In this document: in pieces, positions 8,985-16,563 of the stretch
How the letters are laid out: the number at the start of each line of letters is the position of its first letter
Numbering within the stretch: the stretch's first letter is position 1
Assembly (NCBI RefSeq): GCF_900142395.1
Contig: NZ_FRAS01000005.1
Location: 1-64,000, forward strand
Length of the DNA stretch: 64,000 bases
Origin: Hymenobacter psychrotolerans DSM 18569
GTDB lineage: Bacteria > Bacteroidota > Bacteroidia > Cytophagales > Hymenobacteraceae
Direction: 5' to 3'
The notes under the pieces: model-generated
The model's input: the letters and a program-made list of their open reading frames with translations, nothing else
The model's database searches: none
What the model was told of the DNA's origin: nothing
Translations under genes and position numbers: made by a program

Positions 8985-10010
8985 ATGAAGCAAGCAACCC
9001 GAAACAGCTGGCTGGCCGCGGCCGGGGCCGGCGCATTACTGGCCGCCGCCACGCTCTGGAGCAACCGCCGCGGCACGTATAACCTGCACGGCCGCGTCGT
9101 GCTTATCACGGGCGGCTCGCGCGGGCTGGGCCTGATTCTGGCCCGGCAGGCCGTGGCCGAAGGCGCGAAAGTCGCCATCTGTGCCCGCGACGCCGACGAG
9201 CTGGAGCGCGCCCGCCAGGAGCTCAGCCAGGACGGAGCCGAAGTGCTGACCCTGGTTCGGGACCTCACCAACGCCGACGACGTGCAAACCATGGTGGCCG
9301 AGGTGCAGCAGCAATTGGGTGCCATCGACGTGCTCATCAACAACGCCGGCATCATCACGGCGGGCCCTCTCGACAACATTGAGCTGCGCGACTACCACGA
9401 CTCGATGGACACGCACTTTTGGGCGCCGCTACACGCCATGCAGGCCGTGCTGCCGGCCATGCGCCGCCGCGGCGAAGGGCGCATCGTCAATATTGCTTCG
9501 GTGGGGGGCAAGGTGGCCGTGCCGCACCTGGCGCCTTACTGCGCCAGCAAATTTGCGCTGGTGGGCCTCTCCGAAAGCTTCCGGTCCGAACTGCTGGAGC
9601 ACGGCATTCAGGTCACGACGGTGTGCCCTGGCCTGATGCGCACGGGCAGCGCCCGCCATGCCATCGTGAAAGGCCAGCACAAAAAGGAGTATGCGGCCTT
9701 CATCATTGCCGACTCCTTGCCGATGCTTTCGATGGATGCCGATGCCGCCGGCCGCCAGATCTGGAATGCCTGCCGGCGCGGCGACGCCGAAGTAATTCTG
9801 AGCGTGCCGGCCAAGGCGCTATCGGCTTTTCACGGCTTGTTTCCGGGCACCACGGCCGATATCCTGAGCTGGGTGAACCGCAGCCTGCCCAACCCCGGTG
9901 GCCCGCTCGGCGACGAACGGCGCCGGGGGGCCGAAAGCGAATCGGAGCTCAGCAGGTCCTGGCTGACTACTCTCACGCGCAAAGCCGAAGTCCGGAACAA
10001 CGAGCGGTAG
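8985..10010 (+). CDS. SDR-family NAD(P)-dependent oxidoreductase
   Basis: 341 residues from the ATG at 8985; the frame extends upstream to 8823 but that part reads against the leader of the divergent gene and is not protein-like. A short hydrophobic N-terminal segment (about 8-22, AAAGAGALLAAATLW) may anchor it to the membrane. The Rossmann motif TGGSRGLG lies at about residues 39-46, NNAG follows, and the catalytic pair Tyr185-x3-Lys189 sits in YCASK. This is a classical SDR; the C-terminal extension of about 70 residues is a feature of membrane-associated SDRs such as the YqjQ/DltE-like group. Substrate unknown. A strong terminator follows. Confidence 0.88.
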   Translation: MKQATRNSWLAAAGAGALLAAATLWSNRRGTYNLHGRVVLITGGSRGLGLILARQAVAEGAKVAICARDADELERARQELSQDGAEVLTLVRDLTNADDVQTMVAEVQQQLGAIDVLINNAGIITAGPLDNIELRDYHDSMDTHFWAPLHAMQAVLPAMRRRGEGRIVNIASVGGKVAVPHLAPYCASKFALVGLSESFRSELLEHGIQVTTVCPGLMRTGSARHAIVKGQHKKEYAAFIIADSLPMLSMDADAAGRQIWNACRRGDAEVILSVPAKALSAFHGLFPGTTADILSWVNRSLPNPGGPLGDERRRGAESESELSRSWLTTLTRKAEVRNNER

Positions 10011-10046
10011 CGCCGTGGCAACGCAGTACCGCTACTTACTGAACAC

Positions 10047-10082
10047 AAAAACGCCCGACCTGCAGTGCAGGCCGGGCGTTTT
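10047..10082. terminator. Bidirectional terminator between the SDR and lipoprotein genes
   Basis: AAAACGCCCG and CGGGCGTTTT arms with further pairing inward (CCTGCA/TGCAGG), T-rich on both strands, located between two convergent genes. Confidence 0.8.
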
Positions 10083-10133
10083 GCTGATTGAACGGTGGTA
10101 TAAAGCAAGGAGTACGGGCAGCGGAACAGCTAC

Positions 10134-10634
10134 TTAGTGCGCGTAAACCGACTTGATGATGGTGGTTTTGCCTTCCGCATCGGTGTTGGTGCGGGTGAGC
10201 GTCAGCGACGAGGCGCTTACGTCGGCTATGTCATACTGCGTGGTGGTACCGGCATTGGTAACGCTGAGCTGGCTGCCATCGGTGCTGAAAGCCCAGACTC
10301 CTTCCGATTCCTGCGGCGTTTCCTCGGTGCGCTTGGCAGCGCCTTCATCCTGCACGAATTTACCGGCAGCCTGGAATTTCGACAGATTGTCGCGCTCATC
10401 CGCCTTGAGCATCACCAGCAGATTGGTTTCCGTCTGGCCCGAAGAGGCCGTCATGCTGGTCAGTTTCCAGTCGCCGGAGGTCAGCAGGCTGGTTTTCTCT
10501 TCAACGGTCAGGCGGCTGACAGCGGGGACTGCGGCTGCCTGGTCCGGGGTATTCACATTATCCAACTCTTTCTCACAGGAAGCCAGGCTCAGAACGGTGG
10601 CGGCGAGGCTCAGGAACAGGGTTACTTTCTTCAT
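10134..10634 (-). CDS. Lipoprotein with lipocalin-like C-terminal region
   Basis: 166 residues. Signal peptide MKKVTLFLSLAATVLSLASC with lipobox LASC makes it a predicted lipoprotein. The rest resembles the short lipocalin-like proteins common in Bacteroidota: LTSGDWKLTSMTASSG near the start of the mature domain, then VWAFSTDGSQLSVTN and ASSLTLTRTNTD, the alternating strand pattern of a small beta-barrel. Function is unknown; such proteins are thought to bind ligands or serve in the envelope. An exact -7 promoter box lies about 135 bases upstream, giving a long leader. Confidence 0.72.
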   Translation of the reverse strand: MKKVTLFLSLAATVLSLASCEKELDNVNTPDQAAAVPAVSRLTVEEKTSLLTSGDWKLTSMTASSGQTETNLLVMLKADERDNLSKFQAAGKFVQDEGAAKRTEETPQESEGVWAFSTDGSQLSVTNAGTTTQYDIADVSASSLTLTRTNTDAEGKTTIIKSVYAH

Positions 10635-10768
10635 GAAATGGTTTTTGGGTGATTTTTGAGTTACTTCTTCAATACGCCTTTCTGCGGCTGGCTTTTAAGG
10701 GCCGTTTCTTCTTCACAATGCGTCCAACTTCACTTCTCAACGCCTCACCCAGGTGGGCTGCGTTAGTG

Positions 10769-10776
10769 CAAATCTA
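10769..10776 (-). promoter_or_regulatory. -7 promoter box of the lipoprotein gene
   Basis: On the minus strand TAGATTTG matches TAnnTTTG exactly, in an AT-rich stretch about 135 bases upstream of the lipoprotein start. No well-spaced TTG was found at -33 (the nearest is 13 bases upstream). The rest of 10635-10897 is AT-rich and holds no gene. Confidence 0.5.
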
Positions 10777-10897
10777 ACTAACTGTTTATCAAGTTGGTTG
10801 CGTGTGTATAGGAAAAGGTAAATTTTTAACAATTTATACCGGAGAAATACAGTATCTACATGATTTTCTTTGTGTTGTGACTATTTTTTGCGGTAAA

Positions 10898-10939
10898 ATG
10901 AAAAAAGCCCATTCAGCAAGGCTAAACGGGCTTTTTCAT
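10898..10939 (-). terminator. Terminator of mutM
   Basis: AAAAAGCCC and GGGCTTTTT arms, extended by ATG/CAT, lie 26 bases beyond the mutM stop and are followed by T-rich sequence on the minus strand. Confidence 0.8.
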
Positions 10940-10964
10940 TTATAGAATAGGACTATTGGTGCCG

Positions 10965-11783
10965 CTAAGGCGCCGGCTGGCAGCGCGGACATACATAAGT
11001 AGCTCTGGCACCTACATAGCTTTTTTCTACTTTGGTTTTTGTATGAACCGGGCAGAAAATATGATTATCCGTGCCCGGAGTGGCCGAAGTATCCCATCCG
11101 CGCGCATGAATCAGGAAAGAGGCGGGAAAGCGGCTATAGGTAGCTTCGTGCCGGATGGCGGTATTAAGTACCAGCTGAACAGCCGTGTGCAGCGCCTCAA
11201 ACTCTGAGTCGGTCAGGGTATCGGCGCGCCGCTCCGGATGCACCCTGGCCTGAAACAGCACTTCGTCTACAATCCAATTTCCCAGCCCCGCAGTAATGCT
11301 CTGGTCCAGCAGCAGCGGCTTGATCAGGGACTTGCGGTGGCCGAGGGCTGCCTGCAACTGCTGCGCCGTAATATCCAGCGCATCGGGGCCCAGCTTTTTG
11401 TCTTTCTGATACCGCGCCACACTATCCACAAGCCGGATACGGCCGAACTTGCGCGGATCAATGAAAGCCACGCGCAGGCCATCGGCGAGGTGCAGCGCTA
11501 CGCGGGTGAAGCGGGGCGCGTCGGGCTCGTCGCGGTAGGCCCCTACGTCGCCGGTCATCCCGAAGTGCAGGGCCAGCAGCTGCCCGCTGTCCAGCTTCAG
11601 AAAGCAGTTTTTGCCGAGCCGATGGGTGGCCGTCACAGAGTGCCCATTCAGGGCGTTGCGCAATGTGTCTTCATCGGTAGCCAGCACGTGGGCGTCCTTC
11701 ACTTCCAGAGCCACAATGGTTTGGCCAACTAGCAGGTCGTCCAGAAAACGACGGTAGGTTTCAACTTCGGGTAATTCGGGCAT
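10965..11783 (-). CDS. mutM: Formamidopyrimidine-DNA glycosylase (Fpg)
   Basis: 272 residues. The mature N-terminus PELPEVETYRR provides the catalytic proline and glutamate of Fpg, which excises oxidised purines such as 8-oxoguanine and cleaves the AP site. Also present are the conserved lysine in RLGKNCFLKL, LHFGMTG, the helix-two-turn-helix motif DQSITAGLGNWIVDEVLF and a C-terminal zinc finger of the form C-x2-H with C-x2-C (IFCPVH, YVCPRC). The first zinc pair has His where most Fpg proteins have the second Cys. The length is usual. Monocistronic, with its own terminator. Confidence 0.93.
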   Translation of the reverse strand: MPELPEVETYRRFLDDLLVGQTIVALEVKDAHVLATDEDTLRNALNGHSVTATHRLGKNCFLKLDSGQLLALHFGMTGDVGAYRDEPDAPRFTRVALHLADGLRVAFIDPRKFGRIRLVDSVARYQKDKKLGPDALDITAQQLQAALGHRKSLIKPLLLDQSITAGLGNWIVDEVLFQARVHPERRADTLTDSEFEALHTAVQLVLNTAIRHEATYSRFPASFLIHARGWDTSATPGTDNHIFCPVHTKTKVEKSYVGARATYVCPRCQPAP

Positions 11784-11955
11784 CAGAACAGAAAAGTCAG
11801 GAACAAGGATGAAAGGGGACGTGTACCGGCCAGGGCATTTCGGCAGGCCGCCAGCACCCCAAGCCTACTGCAACAGGAGCCGCACGGATCAGGTTACCTG
11901 GAGCACAAGAATATGTGCTGCCAGAACCTGCCGCTTGCTGTAGCGAGGGCCGCAC

Positions 11956-11990
11956 AGCAAAAAGCCGGCCCCCTGAGGAGCCGGCTTGCT
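11956..11990 (-). terminator. Terminator of the M48 protease gene
   Basis: Minus-strand stem AGCAAGCCGGC paired to GCCGGCTT with a 10-base loop and a run of five T, 24 bases after the stop codon. Confidence 0.8.
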
Positions 11991-12013
11991 TTACATGGGG
12001 CCAGTCAGAAGGT

Positions 12014-12907
12014 CTACGACGGGTCGGAGAGCATAGCTACCTGCTGGCCGTTCTTATCGAAAACCGCACCTGCCGCACTCACGAACAGGCGGCGCTGCTG
12101 GCCATCCACCAGCACGTATGGGAAGGCGGCCGAGTCGGAGCGGGTGAGGCGGCCCACCACCTGCGCCGTGCGCTGCTGCTGGTCGAGGCGCACGATGTTG
12201 AGGTGGCTGGTCAGGTAGTAGAGCTCGTCCGGGTTGCTACGGAACGTGATGCGCCCAATCATGTTGGCGGGCTGGCTCACGCGGTTGGTGGTTGCCACCA
12301 CGGGAGCCGGGGCCGGGCGGTTGTAAATCACGGCCGGAGCAGCCGAGGGCGCCGTGTTGCGGCTGCTGGCCACAATCTGCTGGCTGGCGCGCTGCCAGCC
12401 CTCATTTATGGCCTTGAGGCGCGTGCTGCGGCCGGGGTGCGTGGGCGAGGCCTGCTCATCCGAAACCACCGCCATACCGGCCTGGGCCTGCGAAAGGCTG
12501 GCGCCCATCTTGCGCAGTACAAAGCCCGAGAATTCGTCGGCTTCCAGCTCGTCGGCGGGGTTGGAGCCGCCCTGGCGCAGGGTGTGGCCGTTGAGATGGT
12601 GACCCATTTCGTGCGCCAGGATGCTGATGCCCGCCCAGTCGGTACGGCCAGCCTGATTCACGGCTGACACAAATTTAGGGTTATACAGCAGGTAGCGTTT
12701 GCCGCTGTAGACTACGGCGGCGGCGTTCTGCACCTGCGAAGTAGCCAGCAGCTCGAAGCGGGGCTTGAGGCCGACTACATCGGTGATTTCACGAAGTACG
12801 TCGCGCTGGGCAGTAGCGGACTGAGCGCCGGCCGGGCCGGCAAGCAAGAGCCACCCTGCCAGCAGCGAGCCGGCAAAGCGACGAAGAAGGCGGGGGTAGA
12901 GCGTCAT
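12014..12907 (-). CDS. Secreted M48-family metalloprotease
   Basis: 297 residues from the ATG at 12907; a longer frame begins at 12991 but would bury the signal peptide. A signal peptide (GSLLAGWLLLAGPAGAQS) precedes a protease domain with the zinc motif His99-Glu100-x2-His103 in LAHEMGHHLNGH and the downstream third ligand in ELEADEFSGFVLRKMGAS, the Exxx D pattern of M48 peptidases. The C-terminal 100 residues (after YNRPAPAPVV) look like a beta-rich domain of unknown role. Likely a periplasmic quality-control protease like BepA/LoiP, but lacking TPR repeats. Confidence 0.85.
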   Translation of the reverse strand: MTLYPRLLRRFAGSLLAGWLLLAGPAGAQSATAQRDVLREITDVVGLKPRFELLATSQVQNAAAVVYSGKRYLLYNPKFVSAVNQAGRTDWAGISILAHEMGHHLNGHTLRQGGSNPADELEADEFSGFVLRKMGASLSQAQAGMAVVSDEQASPTHPGRSTRLKAINEGWQRASQQIVASSRNTAPSAAPAVIYNRPAPAPVVATTNRVSQPANMIGRITFRSNPDELYYLTSHLNIVRLDQQQRTAQVVGRLTRSDSAAFPYVLVDGQQRRLFVSAAGAVFDKNGQQVAMLSDPS

Positions 12908-13152
12908 TGAAAAGTCCTTTTGAGGCGAAACTAACAGGAAGGAGAATGTCAGGAATCGTGCCGAACTGGCTACTAACGAAACGATATCCAAACGATTTTC
13001 GTGCGTTTAAGTCCATTTTCCAGAAGGATGATTCCGGGCGCCGTAAAGTTGCAGGCCTCTCCCAACTGTCTTGCGCTCAGGACAGCTACAGCGTCTGGTT
13101 TGCTGTGCTGCAATGCGGTTTCGCTGGGTTGAAAGCCGCTCAGCAGCAGGCG

Positions 13153-14943
13153 CTACGCCGGCAGTGGCTGCGGAGCAATCTGAGCCTGAGGCCGCTCCCC
13201 AATCTGCTGGCGCCACATGGCGTAGTAGAGGCCGCGCTGGGCCAGCAGCTCCTCGTGGCGGCCGGCTTCGGCCACGTGGCCGCGCTCCAGCACGAAGATG
13301 CGGTCGGCGTGAAGGATGGTGCTGAGCCGGTGCGCAATCAGGATGGTGATGTGCTGGCGCGAGCCGGACAGATCCCGCACCGTCTGGCTGATTTCTTCCT
13401 CCGTCAGCGAGTCCAGGGCCGAGGTGGCTTCGTCGAAGACGAGCAGAGTGGGGTGGCGCAGCAGGGCCCGCGCAATGCTGAGGCGCTGCTTTTCGCCCCC
13501 TGATACCTTCACGCCGCCCTCGCCAATCACCGTATCGAGGCCGAGTGGGGCGCGGGCCAGCAGCGTATCGGCGGCGGCTTGGTGCAGGGCGCGCAGGCAC
13601 TGGGCGTCGGTGGCCTGGGGCGCCACGAACAGCAGGTTTTCGCGGATGGTGCCGGCAAAAAGCTGGGTGTCCTGGGTCACGAAGCCGATTTGCTCGCGCA
13701 GCGTGTCGAGGTCCAGGTCGGTGCCGGGAATGCCGTTGTAGAGGATGCGGCCGGCCGCCGGCGGATACAGGCCCACCAGCAGCTTCACGAGCGTGGTTTT
13801 GCCCGAGCCCGAAGGACCGACAAAGGCAATGGTTTCGCCGAGCCTGGTCTGGAACGAAATGCCCGCGAGGGCCGGGGCATTGGCCGTTAGGTGCTGGAAG
13901 TGCACGTCATCGAAGGCCAGCGTTTCAATCTTCTCAATTACCTGCGGATGGGCGGGTTTCACTTCCTTGGGCGTATCAAGAATCTGCTGGAAATTGGCCA
14001 GCGAGGCTTCCGTTTCGCGGTAGATGTTGATGATGGTGCCCATTTCCTGCAGCGGCCCGAAAATGGCAAACGAGTAGATAAAGAACGAGAAGAACTCGCC
14101 CACCGTGATAATCTGCTGCACCACCAGAAACAGCAGCATCAGCAGAATTACGTTGCGCATCAGGTTCACGAAGGTGCCCTGCACGAAGGACAAGGAGCGC
14201 AGGTAGCGTACTTTCTTCAGCTCCAGCTTCAGGATTTTTTCGGTGGTGGCGTTCAGGCGCAGGGTTTCCTGCTGGGCCAGCCCGAGGCTCTTAATCAGTT
14301 CGATATTGCGCAGGCTTTCGGTGGTGGAGCCGGCCAGGGCCGTGGTTTCGGCCACGATGGTCTTCTGAATCACCTTGATGCGGCGGCTCAGAAACAAGCT
14401 CAGGGAGCCCAAAATAGGGATGGTGAGAAAGTACACCGCCGCAATGGGCCAGTACACGCTGATGGCGTACCAGACCACGAAAATGATGCCCACCAGCGAG
14501 ATGAACAGGATGTTGACAAAGCTCTGAATCAGCTTTTCTACGTCGGTGCGCACCTTCTGCAGCTTGCCCAGGGTTTCGCCGGAGCGCTGGTCCTCAAACA
14601 CCTGATAGGGCAGCTCCAGCGAGTGGCGCAGGCCATCGGAATAGAGCTGCGCCCCGAGCCGCTGCGTGATGACGTTGACGTAGTAGTCCTGGAAGTTTTT
14701 GGCGATGCGCGACACCATGGCCACGCCCATGGCCTGCAGAATCAGCAGGCCCGCGCCCCCAGTCAGAAACGTCCAGAATCCGTCATGAAACACCGTTTCG
14801 CCGGCTTTCACCACGTGCCGGTCGATGATCTGGCGGAAGATATACGGGTCGAGTAAGGAAAAGACCTGATTGATGGCGGCCAGCAGCAAGGCCAGTCCCA
14901 GCAGGCCCCAATAGTGGCGCAGGTAGCTGTACAGTAACTTCAT
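13153..14943 (-). CDS. ABC exporter half-transporter (permease fused to ATPase)
   Basis: 596 residues. An N-terminal type-1 exporter membrane domain (six helices, about residues 15-310) is followed by an ATPase domain with Walker A GPSGSGKTT (Lys382), the Q-loop FVTQDTQLFAGTIRENLLF, signature VSGGEKQRLSIARALL, Walker B LLVFDEATSALD and switch LIAHRLSTI. It resembles MsbA/multidrug exporters and should act as a homodimer in the inner membrane. The substrate is unknown. The HxlR regulator gene is 153 bases upstream on the same strand, but the regulator's own operator region faces away, so co-regulation is uncertain. Confidence 0.92.
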   Translation of the reverse strand: MKLLYSYLRHYWGLLGLALLLAAINQVFSLLDPYIFRQIIDRHVVKAGETVFHDGFWTFLTGGAGLLILQAMGVAMVSRIAKNFQDYYVNVITQRLGAQLYSDGLRHSLELPYQVFEDQRSGETLGKLQKVRTDVEKLIQSFVNILFISLVGIIFVVWYAISVYWPIAAVYFLTIPILGSLSLFLSRRIKVIQKTIVAETTALAGSTTESLRNIELIKSLGLAQQETLRLNATTEKILKLELKKVRYLRSLSFVQGTFVNLMRNVILLMLLFLVVQQIITVGEFFSFFIYSFAIFGPLQEMGTIINIYRETEASLANFQQILDTPKEVKPAHPQVIEKIETLAFDDVHFQHLTANAPALAGISFQTRLGETIAFVGPSGSGKTTLVKLLVGLYPPAAGRILYNGIPGTDLDLDTLREQIGFVTQDTQLFAGTIRENLLFVAPQATDAQCLRALHQAAADTLLARAPLGLDTVIGEGGVKVSGGEKQRLSIARALLRHPTLLVFDEATSALDSLTEEEISQTVRDLSGSRQHITILIAHRLSTILHADRIFVLERGHVAEAGRHEELLAQRGLYYAMWRQQIGERPQAQIAPQPLPA

Positions 14944-15096
14944 GATAGAGGAGAGGTTCGTACAGAAAGCGCTGAGCGGGCCGTAAAGTTTTCACCGCTG
15001 AGCCCGCCGAAACGTACCGATGCCGAGCAACACCTGCCGGAAGCGCCCCGCTACGCAGTGCCGCTGTGGTAGTGCGCCGTGTGCGTCGCCCGCCCG

Positions 15097-15507
15097 TCAG
15101 TTGGCCGGCGCCTGGTTCCAATGCTGCACAATCTGCGGCACGCTGCCTTCAATCCAGTCTGCAAGGTCGCGCACTTTGGCGGCGGCTTGCTGGCCCAGGG
15201 GCGTCAGGCTGTACTCTACGTGCGGGGGCACCACCTCATAGGCCACGCGGCGCACGAGGCCGTCGGCTTCCAGCCACTGTAGGGTTTGGGCCAGCATCCG
15301 CTCACTCACGCCCCCAATCAGGCGGCGCAACTCACTGAAGCGGCGGGTTTCGCCGGCCAGCACCAGCAGTACCAGCACGCCCCAGCGGCTCGTAATGTGC
15401 TTCATGACGGTGCGCGATGGGCAGGCTGCCGACAGCAAATCACCGCGCCGCAGCTTTTCTGAGAGAGTTTCTGCGTCCGGTGCAGAAGATACTTTCACTT
15501 TTTTCAT
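15097..15507 (-). CDS. HxlR-family transcriptional regulator
   Basis: 136 residues from the ATG at 15507 (MKKVKVSSAPD); an upstream GTG-type start at 15549 would run through the putative operator. The winged helix of HxlR proteins is clear: ACPSRTVMKHITSRWGVLVLLVLAGETRRFSELRRLIGG, SERMLAQTLQWLEADGLVRR and the wing VPPHVEYSLTPLGQ. The conserved cysteine used by redox-sensing HxlR proteins such as YodB is present (AACPSR). It is divergent from an NAD(P)-binding SDR, a common arrangement in which HxlR proteins repress quinone/electrophile-response reductases; that role here is inference. Confidence 0.9.
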   Translation of the reverse strand: MKKVKVSSAPDAETLSEKLRRGDLLSAACPSRTVMKHITSRWGVLVLLVLAGETRRFSELRRLIGGVSERMLAQTLQWLEADGLVRRVAYEVVPPHVEYSLTPLGQQAAAKVRDLADWIEGSVPQIVQHWNQAPAN

Positions 15508-15524
15508 ACTTACCTTTTTGTACG

Positions 15525-15543
15525 TACTTACTTTATGTAAGTA
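15525..15543. promoter_or_regulatory. Palindromic operator between the hxlR-type gene and the SDR gene
   Basis: TACTTAC-TTTAT-GTAAGTA is a perfect 7-bp inverted repeat with a 5-base spacer, 18 bases upstream of the regulator start and just upstream of the SDR promoter box. A second ACTTAC half-site lies at 15508-15513, 18 bases away from the same word in the palindrome, and GTACGTAC lies at 15520-15527. The position is that expected for autoregulation and control of the divergent gene. Confidence 0.6.
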
Positions 15544-15550
15544 TACCACA

Positions 15551-15558
15551 TACTTTTG
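15551..15558 (+). promoter_or_regulatory. -7 promoter box of the divergent SDR gene
   Basis: TACTTTTG matches TAnnTTTG exactly and lies 28 bases before the ATG at 15587. The palindrome at 15525-15543 occupies the -20 to -30 zone, where a bound regulator would block polymerase. Confidence 0.6.
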
Positions 15559-15586
15559 TGCCGTTCCTCATTTAACACCTGAAATC

Positions 15587-16432
15587 ATGAAAATTGCCAT
15601 TACCGGAGCCACCGGCCAGCTAGGCCGCCTGGTTATCGAAAAACTGAAAGCCCGGACTTCCGCCGACCAACTAGTGGCCCTAGTACGCAACCCTGCCAAA
15701 GCCGCCGACCTGGGCGTGGAAGTTCGGGAAGCTGATTACAACCAACCGGCTACGCTCAGCGCGGCGCTGGCCGGAGTGGAAAAGCTGCTGCTGATTTCTT
15801 CCAGTGAAGTAGGGCAGCGCGCCACGCAGCACCACAATGTATTGGAGGCCGCCAGGCAGGCAGGAGTCCGGCACATCATCTATACCAGCGTGCTGCACGC
15901 CGATACGTCGCCGCTAAGTCTGGCGGAGGAGCACCGCGCCACCGAGGCGGAGTTGAAGGCGTCGGGTGTGGCGTACACGTTGCTGCGCAACGGCTGGTAT
16001 ACTGAGAACTATACAGGCTCGGTGCCCGGCGCCGTAGCAGGCGGCGCCTTCATCGGCAGCGCCCGAAATGGCAGAATATCATCCGCTACCCGGTCCGATT
16101 TTGCCGATGCCGCCGTCACGGTGCTTACTACCCCGGGCCACGAAGGCAAGGCCTACGAGCTGGCGGGCGACGATTCGTACACCTTGTCTGAGCTGGCCGC
16201 TGAAATTTCACGCCAGACCGGCAAAAACATTCCCTACCGCGACTTGCCCGTGGCCGACTACGCCGCTGCGCTGGCTGGTTTCGGGATTCCCGAAGGCTTC
16301 GCGCACAGCCTGGCCAGTTTGGATGCCGATGCCGCCGGGGGGGCACTTTATGACGACAGCCGCCAGCTCTCCCGGCTGATTGGCCGGCCCACTACGCCTC
16401 TGTCCGAGGCGGTGGCGGCGGCGCTCCGCTAA
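15587..16432 (+). CDS. NAD(P)H-binding SDR, QorB/NmrA-like
   Basis: 281 residues from ATG 15587 (MKIAITGATGQLGRLVIEKL). The atypical-SDR dinucleotide motif TGATGQLG, the segment VALVRNPAKAADLGVEVREADYN, and the late motif YTLLRNGWYTENY are typical of QorB-type NADPH:quinone oxidoreductases and NmrA-like proteins of about 285 residues. Control by the divergent HxlR-type regulator, itself with a candidate redox cysteine, fits a role in quinone or electrophile stress; this is inference from context. Confidence 0.88.
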   Translation: MKIAITGATGQLGRLVIEKLKARTSADQLVALVRNPAKAADLGVEVREADYNQPATLSAALAGVEKLLLISSSEVGQRATQHHNVLEAARQAGVRHIIYTSVLHADTSPLSLAEEHRATEAELKASGVAYTLLRNGWYTENYTGSVPGAVAGGAFIGSARNGRISSATRSDFADAAVTVLTTPGHEGKAYELAGDDSYTLSELAAEISRQTGKNIPYRDLPVADYAAALAGFGIPEGFAHSLASLDADAAGGALYDDSRQLSRLIGRPTTPLSEAVAAALR

Positions 16433-16472
16433 CGCAGACACTTCCTGCGCAGCCACGGGAGGCTGCTACGAG

Positions 16473-16505
16473 GCCCGCTGTCAACGTCTGAAGTTGGCAG
16501 CGGGC
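16473..16505 (+). terminator. Terminator behind the QorB-like gene
   Basis: GCCCGCTGTCAAC (16473-16485) pairs with GTTGGCAGCGGGC (16493-16505) with one G-U pair and a 7-base loop, followed by TTTGTGTTT. Confidence 0.7.
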
Positions 16506-16563
16506 TTTGTGTTTACGGGCTGAGTGCGAGGCTAAAGCCTGTGCGCGGGCGTCGGCAATCTGG

